Source: Microbacteriaceae bacterium
Lineage (GTDB): Bacteria > Actinomycetota > Actinomycetes > Actinomycetales > Microbacteriaceae
Reading direction: 5' to 3'
Assembly: GCA_012719255.1 (NCBI GenBank)
Contig: JAAYAS010000138.1
Location: 1-10,839, forward strand
DNA: 10,839 nucleotides
Shown here: positions 1-6,071 of the stretch, piece by piece
How the letters are laid out: each line of letters begins with the position of its first letter
Numbering within the stretch: position 1 is the stretch's first letter
Notes under the pieces: model-generated
Database searches by the model: none
The model's input: the letters and a program-made list of their open reading frames with translations, nothing else
What the model was told of the DNA's origin: nothing
Translations under genes and position numbers: made by a program

Positions 1-3000
1 AACACGTCGAGCAGGCGGCCGAGGTTCGCGTCGTCGAGCGCCGCCTCCACCTCGTCCATGATGTAGAACGGGCTCGGCCGCGCCTTGAAGATCGCGACAA
101 GCAGCGCCACGGCCGCGAGCGAGCGCTCGCCGCCCGAGAGCAGCGAGAGCTTGTCGATCTTCTTGCCGGCCGGCCGCACCGCGATGTCGATGCCGGTGGC
201 GAGCAGGTCGTCGGGATCCATGAGCGAGAGATCGCCCGCGCCACCGGGGAAGAGCACCGGGAACACCTCGTGGAAGGCGCGGCGGGTGTCGTCGAACGCG
301 GCGGCGAACACCTCCTGCATGCGGGTGTCGATGTCCGCGACGATCTTCAGCAGGTCGGCGCGCGTGCGCACGAGGTCGTCGAGCTGCTCGTCGAGGTAGG
401 CGTGCCGCTGCTCGAGCGCCGCGAACTCCTCGAGCGCGAGCGGATTGATGCGGCCGAGCTGCGCCATCTCGCGCTCGGCGCGGGCGAGCCGCTTGCGCTG
501 CCGCTCGCGGTCGTAGGGCTCGGTGGCGATGGGCGGTTCGGGGTCGTCCGGACGGTCGGCGGGTCGGGGGCCCGGTGAGTCGGGCCCCCGCTCGCCGGCA
601 GGCGCCCCTGCACCGGGTGAGTCGGGGCCCCGCTCGCCGATGGGCCCCCCTGCGCGCGCTGAGTCGGGCCCCCGCTCGCCGACGGGCACCCCGGCTCGCG
701 CTGAGTCGGGCCCCCGCTCACCGGCGTGATCAGTAGGTGCCGGTGAGTCGGGCCCCGGCTCACCCTGGCGGGGGCTCACGGTCGTATCGTGCTCGACGAG
801 GCGCTGGAGCGAGCCGGGGCCCGACTCACCGCCGAACTCGGCGCCACCGGGCGAGCGGGGGCCCGACTCACCGCCGAATCCGGCGCCTCCGGGCGAGCGG
901 GGGCCCGGCTCACCGCCGAACTCCTCGCCACCGAGCGAGCCGGGGCCCGACTCACCGGGGGCGGGGGCCGGGGCGGCCGCGCCCGCCCGGCCCGGCGTCG
1001 GGGCGGCCGCCCCCGCGGCAGCGCCGGGCGACGCCGCCGCGCCCGCGCCCTCGACCGACACCTCGAGCGGCACCGGCACGTCGGGCCCGTACTCGGCGAT
1101 GAGCACCGGTTCCGAGAGCGAGAGCTCGGACGCGGCGCGCTCGAGCAGGTTCGACAGCTGCAGCTTGCGCTCGTAGATCTGCATCTCGAGGGCGTGCACG
1201 TCCTCGCCGATCTCGGCGAGGCGGCGGCGCAGGCCGTCCTCGGTCTCGCGCAGCTCGCGCAGCTCGCGGTCCTCCTCCTCGCGGCGGCGCTCGGCGGCGG
1301 CGAGCTCGCGGCGGGCCTCGTCGACGCTGCGGTCGAGCGAGTCGAGGAGGGCGGGGATCGCGGCGAGCACCCGCTCGGTGCGAGCGAGCTCCTCGCGGCG
1401 CAGCACGGTCTCGCGGGCGGCGCGGTCGGCGGCCTCGCGCTCGGCGTCGCGCTTGCGCACGAGCTCGTCGATGCGCAGCTGCTCGGCGCGCAGCCGCTCG
1501 CGGAGCGTCTCGAGCCCGAGCCGGGCCTCGACCTCGGCATCGCGAGCGCGCTCGACGGCCGCGGCGTACTCGCCGCGCTTCGAGCCGTCGAAGATCGGCC
1601 GCGGGGTGGCCTCGTGCACCTCGAGCTCGTGCTTCGCCTTCGCGGCGCGCTCCTCGGCCTCGCCGACGTTGCGGGCGGCGAGCTCGTGCGACTTCTCGGC
1701 GCGGCCGAGCTCGGCGCGGGCCGACTCGACGCGGGCGCGGGCGCGGTTGAGCGCCTCGCGGCGCTTCGCGAGCTCGGCGTCGAAGCCGCGCAGGTCGGCG
1801 AGGGCCGAGGCGGCCGCGTCCTTCGCGACCTGCAGGGCGCCGCGGTGCTCGGCGAGCTCGAGCGCGCGGGCGTCGAGCTCGCGGCCGACGCGCTCGAGGT
1901 CGGCGGCGGCGCGGTCGCGCTCGGCGACGAGCTCGAGGCGGCTCGCGCCGGGCTCCTCGCCCTCGCCGGTGCCGGCGGCGGTGAGGCTCGTCGCGTCGAG
2001 CACGTCGCCGCGGCGGCTCACGATCCGGGCGCCGAAGGGCAGCCGGGCGAGCAGCTCGGCGGCGACCGCCGCATCCGGCAGCTCGTCGACGAGGAGCGTG
2101 CGGCGCAGCGCCCGCGCGACGACCGGCACGCCCGAGACCGAGTCGACGGCGGGGGCGAGCGCGAGCCCGTGCTCGGCGGCGAGCGCCGCGACCGCGGCGG
2201 CGAAGCGCTCGTCGTCGACGGCGGATGCGCGACCGGAGCCGACCGCGTCGGCGGGGCGGGCAGGGTCGACCTCGAAGACATCCCCCGCATCCCCGCCACC
2301 GCCGGCGGCCCCGGCACCAGCCGCACCGGCGCCATCGACCGCACCGGCCCCGGCGAGCTCCGCGACGAGGTGCACCCGGCCGTGCCCGGCGGCGGCCGCG
2401 CCGAGCGCGAGCGCGGCGGGGCCCGATTCGGCGAGGATCGCATCCGCGAACGCCCCGAGCGCGGCGGTGATCGCGGTCTCGTCGCCGCGCACCACGCGCA
2501 GCCGGTCGCTGACGCGGCCGACGACGCCGGCGGGGCGGGTGGCGAGCAGCTCGACCGCGCCGTCGTGCACCTCGGCGGCGAGGGCGAGCGCCTGGCCGCG
2601 GGCGTCGAGGGCGTCGCGCTCGCGCTCGAGCTCGTGCACGGCGTCGCGCAGCTCGTCGACGGCCGCTTGCGCGTCGACGGCGTCCTGCTGGGCGGCGGCG
2701 TAGGCGTCGTCGAGACCCGACGAGTCGGCCTCGCCCTCCTCGGTCGACGACTCGACCTCGTCGAGCTCGCGCTCGGCGGTCGCGAGCCGCTCGGCGGCGG
2801 CGGTGCGGGCGTGCTCGCCGCGCAGCACCTCGCCGCGCACCGCGGCGAGCCGCTGGGCGGCGGCGTCGACGCGGCCCTGCAGCTCGCTGCGCGCGAGGTC
2901 GTGCTTCGACAGCAGCGCCGATTGCGCGGCGATCTCGCGGTCGAGGTCGTCGAGCTCGGCGCGGGCAGCGACGGTGGCGCGCTGCGACTCGTGCCAGGCG

Positions 3001-4046
3001 GTCTCGGCCTCGGCGGCGCGCAGCTGCAGCTCGTCGACCTCGGTGCGGGCGGCGTCGACGTCGGCGGGGGCGACGGTCACCTGCAGGGCCGGCTCGTCGA
3101 GCCGGGTGCGGAGCATCGACTCGCGCTGGCCGGCGAGCAGCTGCAGGTTGCGCACCCGCTCGCGCACGCTCTCGAGGTCGAAGGCGATGCGGCGGGCGCG
3201 GTCGACCTCGTCGCCGCGCTGCGAGTGCTGCAGCCGGTCGATGCGCAGGAGCGCCCGGTCGAGCTTCTCCTTGAGCACGAGCCGCTCGGTGGCGCGCTCC
3301 TGCTCGGTCGAGGCGGCGGCGCGCAGCTGCTCGCGCAGGGTGACGGCGTCGTCGGCCATGATGCGGGCCTTCGCGTCGCGCACGATCGCGGCGATGCCCT
3401 GGGCGCGGCGGGCGACCTCGGCCTGCCGCCCGAGCGGCTTGAGCTGGCGACGCACCTCGCCGACGAGGTCGCGCAGGCGCTGCAGGTTCTGCTCCATCGC
3501 CTCGAGCTTGCGCACGGTGCGCTCCTTGCGGCGGCGGTGCTTGAGGATGCCGGCGGCCTCCTCGACGAAGCCGCGGCGATCCTCCGGACTCGCGTGCAGC
3601 ACCGAGTCGAGCCGGCCCTGACCGACGATCACGTGCATCTCGCGGCCGAGGCCCGAGTCGCTGAGCAGCTCCTGCACGTCGAGCAGCCGCACCTGCTCGC
3701 CGTTGATCGCGTACTCGCTGCCGCCCGAGCGGAACATGGTGCGGCGGATCGTCACCTCGGCGTAGTCGATCGGCAGCGCGCCGTCGGCGTTGTCGATGGT
3801 GAGCGTGACCTCGGCGCGGCCGAGCGGCCCGCGGGTGGCGGTGCCGGCGAAGATGACGTCCTCCATCTTGCCGCCGCGCAGCGACTTCGCGCCCTGCTCG
3901 CCCATCACCCAGGCGAGCGCGTCGACGACGTTCGACTTGCCCGAGCCGTTCGGGCCGACGACGCAGGTGACGCCGGGCTCGAACTCGAGCGTGGTCGGGT
4001 TCGCGAACGACTTGAACCCCTTGAGCGTGAGGCTCTTGAGGTGCAT
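1..4046 (-). CDS. smc: Chromosome segregation ATPase SMC, with long repeat insertion (3' end off window)
   Basis: SMC dimers, with ScpA and ScpB, condense and segregate the chromosome. The ATG at 4046 has GAAGGA 7 nt upstream and gives the family N-terminus MHLKSLTLKGFKSF. Walker A GPNGSGKS is at residues 31-38, followed by a coiled coil and a hinge at about 505-690 that carries an Ala/Gly-rich stretch near 560-590. After the second coiled coil come an insertion (about 990-1176), PYDRERQRKRL, LGRINPLALEEF, the ABC signature LSLLSGGERS (near 166-137) and Walker B FYIMDEVEAALDD near the left edge. I followed the frame codon by codon through the insertion and found no stop. The 1348 visible residues already exceed the usual total of about 1200, and I estimate 50-60 are missing. 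The gene lies downstream of the toxin gene, with its own candidate promoter. Identification is near certain; only the insertion is unusual. Confidence 0.98.
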   Translation of the reverse strand, partial: MHLKSLTLKGFKSFANPTTLEFEPGVTCVVGPNGSGKSNVVDALAWVMGEQGAKSLRGGKMEDVIFAGTATRGPLGRAEVTLTIDNADGALPIDYAEVTIRRTMFRSGGSEYAINGEQVRLLDVQELLSDSGLGREMHVIVGQGRLDSVLHASPEDRRGFVEEAAGILKHRRRKERTVRKLEAMEQNLQRLRDLVGEVRRQLKPLGRQAEVARRAQGIAAIVRDAKARIMADDAVTLREQLRAAASTEQERATERLVLKEKLDRALLRIDRLQHSQRGDEVDRARRIAFDLESVRERVRNLQLLAGQRESMLRTRLDEPALQVTVAPADVDAARTEVDELQLRAAEAETAWHESQRATVAARAELDDLDREIAAQSALLSKHDLARSELQGRVDAAAQRLAAVRGEVLRGEHARTAAAERLATAERELDEVESSTEEGEADSSGLDDAYAAAQQDAVDAQAAVDELRDAVHELERERDALDARGQALALAAEVHDGAVELLATRPAGVVGRVSDRLRVVRGDETAITAALGAFADAILAESGPAALALGAAAAGHGRVHLVAELAGAGAVDGAGAAGAGAAGGGGDAGDVFEVDPARPADAVGSGRASAVDDERFAAAVAALAAEHGLALAPAVDSVSGVPVVARALRRTLLVDELPDAAVAAELLARLPFGARIVSRRGDVLDATSLTAAGTGEGEEPGASRLELVAERDRAAADLERVGRELDARALELAEHRGALQVAKDAAASALADLRGFDAELAKRREALNRARARVESARAELGRAEKSHELAARNVGEAEERAAKAKHELEVHEATPRPIFDGSKRGEYAAAVERARDAEVEARLGLETLRERLRAEQLRIDELVRKRDAEREAADRAARETVLRREELARTERVLAAIPALLDSLDRSVDEARRELAAAERRREEEDRELRELRETEDGLRRRLAEIGEDVHALEMQIYERKLQLSNLLERAASELSLSEPVLIAEYGPDVPVPLEVSVEGAGAAASPGAAAGAAAPTPGRAGAAAPAPAPGESGPGSLGGEEFGGEPGPRSPGGAGFGGESGPRSPGGAEFGGESGPGSLQRLVEHDTTVSPRQGEPGPDSPAPTDHAGERGPDSARAGVPVGERGPDSARAGGPIGERGPDSPGAGAPAGERGPDSPGPRPADRPDDPEPPIATEPYDRERQRKRLARAEREMAQLGRINPLALEEFAALEQRHAYLDEQLDDLVRTRADLLKIVADIDTRMQEVFAAAFDDTRRAFHEVFPVLFPGGAGDLSLMDPDDLLATGIDIAVRPAGKKIDKLSLLSGGERSLAAVALLVAIFKARPSPFYIMDEVEAALDDANLGRLLDV
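574..764 (-). repeat. 42-bp palindromic repeat, block 1 (5 units) inside smc
   Basis: Five units start at 574, 616, 658, 700 and 742, exactly 42 bp apart. Each holds a 23-bp imperfect palindrome of the form GNTGAGTCGGG-N-CCCGNCTCNCC, then an 18-20-bp spacer that varies more. Read on the minus strand in the smc frame they give residues 1095, 1109, 1123, 1137 and 1151 onward, each beginning GE[PR]GPDS. The palindrome halves are near identical between units while spacers differ, for example ggcgtgatcagtaggtgc after the fourth unit. The length is a multiple of three, so units can be gained or lost without breaking smc. Confidence 0.95.
809..956 (-). repeat. 42-bp palindromic repeat, block 2 (4 units, opposite orientation) inside smc
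   Basis: Four units have their core gag(c/cc)gggg starting at 811, 853, 895 and 937, again exactly 42 bp apart. The plus-strand core reads gcgagcgggggcccgactcacc, which is the reverse complement of the block 1 core, so the blocks face opposite ways. The spacers (gccgaactcggcgccaccg and close variants) are conserved within the block but unrelated to block 1 spacers. In the smc frame they start at residues 1031, 1045, 1059 and 1073 and read GE[SP]GP[GR]S followed by a Gly-rich segment ending in FG. The 44 bp separating the blocks encode a non-repeated segment near QRLVEHDTTVSP and contain one half-palindrome (ggggctcac, 771-779). Confidence 0.94.
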
Positions 4047-4053
4047 GGTCGGG

Positions 4054-4059
4054 TCCTTC
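4054..4059 (-). promoter_or_regulatory. smc ribosome binding site
   Basis: GAAGGA on the minus strand lies 7 nt before the ATG at 4046. It supports this start, which also matches the family N-terminus. Unlike several neighbours, smc therefore has a conventional leader. Confidence 0.75.
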
Positions 4060-4124
4060 GTCGGGGCGGATGCGGGGGCCGGGATGCGCGCCGGCGCCCG
4101 GATGCGCGGGGCGCGATTCCTGCG

Positions 4125-4130
4125 AGCCTA
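4125..4130 (-). promoter_or_regulatory. Candidate -10 box for smc
   Basis: The minus strand reads ccggTAGGCT, a TANNNT hexamer overlapping the TAG stop codon of the upstream toxin gene. It would give an smc leader of about 70 nt. The same ten bases, ccggTAGGCT, occur at the candidate rpmF promoter. No clear -35 is visible. Transcription of smc from the toxin promoter is an alternative. Confidence 0.4.
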
Positions 4131-4505
4131 CCGGCGCGTCGCCCCGATCCAGGCGGCGAAGCGCCCGGTGATGGCGTCGAGATCGAGGCGGCCCGCCGCG
4201 ACGTCGATCACGAAGTCGCAGGCCTCGTCGGCGGGGATGTCGAGGTCGGCGCCGTTGAGGTCGAGGAAGACCATCGTGGCGAACCACCCGAAGCGCTCGT
4301 TGCCGTCGACGAGCGAGTGGTTGCGGACGATCGACTCGAGCATCGCCGCGGCCTTCGCCGCGAGGTCGGGATAGGCGTCGGCGCCGAACAGCGTCGATGC
4401 CGGGCGCTGCAGCGCGGCGTCGAGGAGGCCGGCATCGCGGATCGGCCCCACGTCCTGCCGAAGGATCAGCTCGAGCGCGATCTCGAGGTCGAGGAAGACG
4501 GTCAC
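4128..4505 (-). CDS. Doc-like Fic-domain toxin of a type II toxin-antitoxin system
   Basis: This 125-residue protein has the size and motif of the Doc (death-on-curing) branch of the Fic family. P1 Doc phosphorylates and inactivates elongation factor Tu; larger Fic proteins transfer AMP. The active-site motif reads HSLVDGNERFGW (near 4318-4284), matching H-x-F/L-x-D-x-N-K-R of Doc except that Glu replaces the usual Lys after the Asn. The N-terminal FLDLEIALELILRQ and the middle RDAGLLDAALQRPASTLFG are also typical. The GTG start at 4505 overlaps the antitoxin TGA stop (GTGA), which implies translational coupling; a longer frame upstream only shadows the antitoxin gene. The family call is solid. 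Activity is uncertain because of the Glu. Confidence 0.9.
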   Translation of the reverse strand: MTVFLDLEIALELILRQDVGPIRDAGLLDAALQRPASTLFGADAYPDLAAKAAAMLESIVRNHSLVDGNERFGWFATMVFLDLNGADLDIPADEACDFVIDVAAGRLDLDAITGRFAAWIGATRR

Positions 4506-4708
4506 GTGCGCTTGAGCCGCTCGAAGAGGTCGGCGTAGCGGTCGAGCATCTTCTCGGCGGAGGCGGTCACCGCATCCTCGTGCTCGTGCCGAGCGTCCTC
4601 GTTGCGGACGAGGCGGAGGATCGCCTCGTTCTTGCTCACGCCGGCGCGCTTCGCGAGCCGCTCGATGGCGGCGTCGTCGTCGGCAGTGGTGCGCAGGGTC
4701 ATGGCCAT
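4502..4708 (-). CDS. Ribbon-helix-helix antitoxin of the Doc-like toxin
   Basis: This 68-residue protein begins with a short beta strand (MTLRTTA), then two helices (DDAAIERLAKRAG and SKNEAILRLVRNED), the pattern of CopG/Arc-type ribbon-helix-helix DNA-binding domains. The charged helical tail (residues about 40-68, ending DRYADLFERLKRT) would be the toxin-binding part. It lies directly upstream of and overlaps the toxin gene. Two ATGs are possible, 4708 and 4702; I prefer 4708 because a -10 box sits 7 nt before it, fitting a leaderless mRNA. A palindrome just upstream is the probable autoregulatory site. Antitoxins of Doc proteins are more often Phd-type, but RHH partners are also known. Confidence 0.85.
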   Translation of the reverse strand: MAMTLRTTADDDAAIERLAKRAGVSKNEAILRLVRNEDARHEHEDAVTASAEKMLDRYADLFERLKRT

Positions 4709-4715
4709 GCACCGA

Positions 4716-4721
4716 ATGGTA
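4716..4721 (-). promoter_or_regulatory. Candidate -10 box of the antitoxin-toxin operon
   Basis: The minus strand reads gTACCATtcggtgcATG. TACCAT fits TANNNT and lies 7 nt before the ATG, so transcription would begin at or beside the start codon. No Shine-Dalgarno sequence precedes the ATG. The -10 overlaps the operator palindrome. Confidence 0.5.
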
Positions 4722-4734
4722 TCACCGTGATACC
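4718..4734. promoter_or_regulatory. Operator palindrome of the toxin-antitoxin operon
   Basis: GGTATCAC-c-GTGATACC is a perfect inverted repeat with 8-bp arms and a single central base. It is strikingly AT-richer than its surroundings. It overlaps the candidate -10 and ends 9 bp before the antitoxin ATG. Type II antitoxins of the RHH class usually bind such sites to repress their own operon, so I infer autorepression. The fetB-like promoter facing the other way lies 85 bp off, so a wider role is possible but not shown. Confidence 0.8.
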
Positions 4735-4818
4735 AGGAGTTCGGCGCGCCGTCCCGCCCCGCGCGGCCCTCCGGCGAGCGGCGGGCACGAGCGACGAGGC
4801 GGTGTCGCCGGCCGGGCG

Positions 4819-4824
4819 TAGCCT
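4819..4824 (+). promoter_or_regulatory. Candidate -10 box of the permease gene (leaderless)
   Basis: TAGCCT lies 6 nt before the ATG at 4831 and no Shine-Dalgarno sequence is present, so the mRNA is probably leaderless. No good -35 is visible. Confidence 0.5.
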
Positions 4825-4830
4825 GACCGC

Positions 4831-5583
4831 ATGACCGCCGACCTCGATCTCGTCCGCACGCTCGTCGTGTGCCTCGTGATGGCGGTGCTCGCGGCGCTGC
4901 TCCTGCTGCGCGCCGGGGTGGGGCTGCGCTGGGAGCCGATCATCGGCATCGCTCGGGCCGCGGCGCAGCTGCTCGTGCTCGCGCTGGTCCTCGCGTTCAT
5001 GATCACGAGCGTCGGCTGGGTGCTGCTGTGGCTCGGGGTGATGGCGACGGTGGCGGTGCTCACCGCGACCCGCCGCATCGGCGCGAGCCGCGAGACGCTC
5101 CTCGCCGTCGCCGGCGGCGTGCTGCTCGGCGGCGGCGCGACGCTCGCCATCGCGTTCGCCTCGGGCACCGTGGCGCTCGGCCCGCAGTACCTCCTCGCGC
5201 TCGGCGGCATCACCATCGGCAACGCGATGTCGGTGGCGACGGTGACGGCGAAGCGGCTGCGCGAATCGCTCGCCGAGCACCGGCACGAGGTGGAGGGCTG
5301 GCTCGCGCTCGGTGCGACGCCGCGGCAGTCGGCCGCGCGGTTCCGGGCGGCTGCGTCGCGGCTCGCGCTCATCCCGCATCTCGACCAGGTGAAGACCACC
5401 GGGCTCGTCACCCTCCCGGGCGCCTTCACGGGCGCGGTGTTCGCCGGCGCGAGCCCGCTGCAGGCGGGGCTCTTCCAGCTCGTCGTGCTCGCCGGCATCC
5501 TGCTCACCGGCGCGATCTGCACCGTGGTGGTGACGGGCGTGCTCGGCGCGCCGACGACGCTGCCGGCCGAGCCGCGCGACTGA
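4831..5583 (+). CDS. fetB: FetB/UPF0014-family membrane permease
   Basis: This 250-residue protein is mostly hydrophobic, with segments near residues 8-28, 38-60, 62-80, 88-112, 117-138, 190-206 and 212-240. Family motifs are ARAAAQLLVLALVL (41-54), GITIGNAMSVA (126-136), ALGATPRQSA (159-168) and GLVTLPGAFTGAVFAGASP (191-209). E. coli FetB is the membrane part of the FetAB ABC exporter, linked to iron efflux and resistance to oxidative stress. No ATPase gene (FetA) lies on either side: a toxin-antitoxin pair is upstream and a lipoprotein gene downstream. The family is clear; iron as substrate is transferred from E. coli. The ATG at 4831 has a -10 box 6 nt before it. Confidence 0.88.
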   Translation: MTADLDLVRTLVVCLVMAVLAALLLLRAGVGLRWEPIIGIARAAAQLLVLALVLAFMITSVGWVLLWLGVMATVAVLTATRRIGASRETLLAVAGGVLLGGGATLAIAFASGTVALGPQYLLALGGITIGNAMSVATVTAKRLRESLAEHRHEVEGWLALGATPRQSAARFRAAASRLALIPHLDQVKTTGLVTLPGAFTGAVFAGASPLQAGLFQLVVLAGILLTGAICTVVVTGVLGAPTTLPAEPRD

Positions 5584-5643
5584 CGGATCGCGCGCCGCGC
5601 CGCCTCGCCCGCTCGTCGCATCCCGAAGTCGTGCTCGCGGTGC

Positions 5644-5672
5644 ATGACGCGAAAGTGAACGGCGTTTAACCT
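5644..5672 (+). promoter_or_regulatory. Promoter of the lipoprotein gene (leaderless)
   Basis: ATGACG at 5644-5649 resembles a -35 (TTGACA-like, four of six). After a 17-bp spacer comes TAACCT at 5667-5672, a TANNNT -10, ending 6 nt before the ATG at 5679. This is the most complete promoter in the window and again implies little or no 5' leader. Confidence 0.55.
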
Positions 5673-5678
5673 GGTCGC

Positions 5679-6050
5679 ATGCCACGCCTCGCCCCCTCCG
5701 CGCGCCGGTTGCTCGCCGGCGCGGCGGTCGCCTGCGCGCTCGCCGCGGGGCTGAGCGGATGCGTGCTCGCGCCGGTCGTGCAGACGATCGTCGGCACCCC
5801 CGGCCCCGACGGCGCGACCGCGCCCGCCGAGGCCCCCGCGGTGGAGCGCGCCCCGGGAACGGCACCGACCGACGAGCCGGCGCCCGAGCAGGCGGTGCCC
5901 GATGACGTCGACGGCGCGCCCGGCTCGCCGTCCGATCCGGCTCCCGACTCGCCCGCCCCGACCGACACCGGCAACGTGCTCGGCCCGCCCGACGAACCGC
6001 GCCCGGCGCCGACGATCACGACCCAGTTCGACTTCCCCGTCGAGAGCTGA
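5679..6050 (+). CDS. Small proline-rich lipoprotein, function unknown
   Basis: This 123-residue protein starts with Arg residues, then a hydrophobic stretch LLAGAAVACALAAGLSG and the lipobox LSGC, with Cys28 as the lipidated residue. The mature part is about 95 residues of Pro, Ala, Asp, Glu and Thr, with no predicted globular core, ending in a slightly more ordered segment TITTQFDFPVES. It probably tethers an acidic, flexible chain to the outer face of the membrane. I recognise no family. It is convergent with mutM and has its own promoter after the permease gene, so a shared role with the permease is only a possibility. Confidence 0.8.
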   Translation: MPRLAPSARRLLAGAAVACALAAGLSGCVLAPVVQTIVGTPGPDGATAPAEAPAVERAPGTAPTDEPAPEQAVPDDVDGAPGSPSDPAPDSPAPTDTGNVLGPPDEPRPAPTITTQFDFPVES

Positions 6051-6064
6051 CCGCGTCGACGCGG
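6051..6064. terminator. Palindrome between convergent lipoprotein and mutM genes
   Basis: CCGCGTCGACGCGG is a perfect 14-bp palindrome, able to fold as a 5-bp GC stem with a TCGA loop. It starts at the base after the lipoprotein stop codon and ends 7 bp before the mutM stop, in a 21-bp gap. Its position suggests a bidirectional terminator, but no T-run follows on either strand. Confidence 0.35.
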
Positions 6065-6071
6065 CCCCGGG

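Noticed and set aside
574..956. CRISPR array (23-bp palindromic repeats with ~19-bp spacers)
   Set aside because: Repeat and spacer are too short, spacers are similar within a block, orientation flips, no cas genes are near, and the whole stretch is in frame within smc.
952..4287. Minus-strand open frame of 1111 codons overlapping smc
   Set aside because: Arg/Pro-rich shadow in another frame of smc with no recognisable motif.
789..4538. Long plus-strand open frame of 1249 codons opposite smc
   Set aside because: It is in the register exactly antisense to smc, a common artefact in GC-rich DNA; its Arg/Gly/Ala/Leu composition shows no domain, while smc is unmistakable.
4699..5865. Minus-strand frames of 388 and 307 codons opposite the permease gene
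   Set aside because: They have low-complexity Arg/Ser/Thr composition, and the plus-strand frame has clear membrane segments and family motifs.
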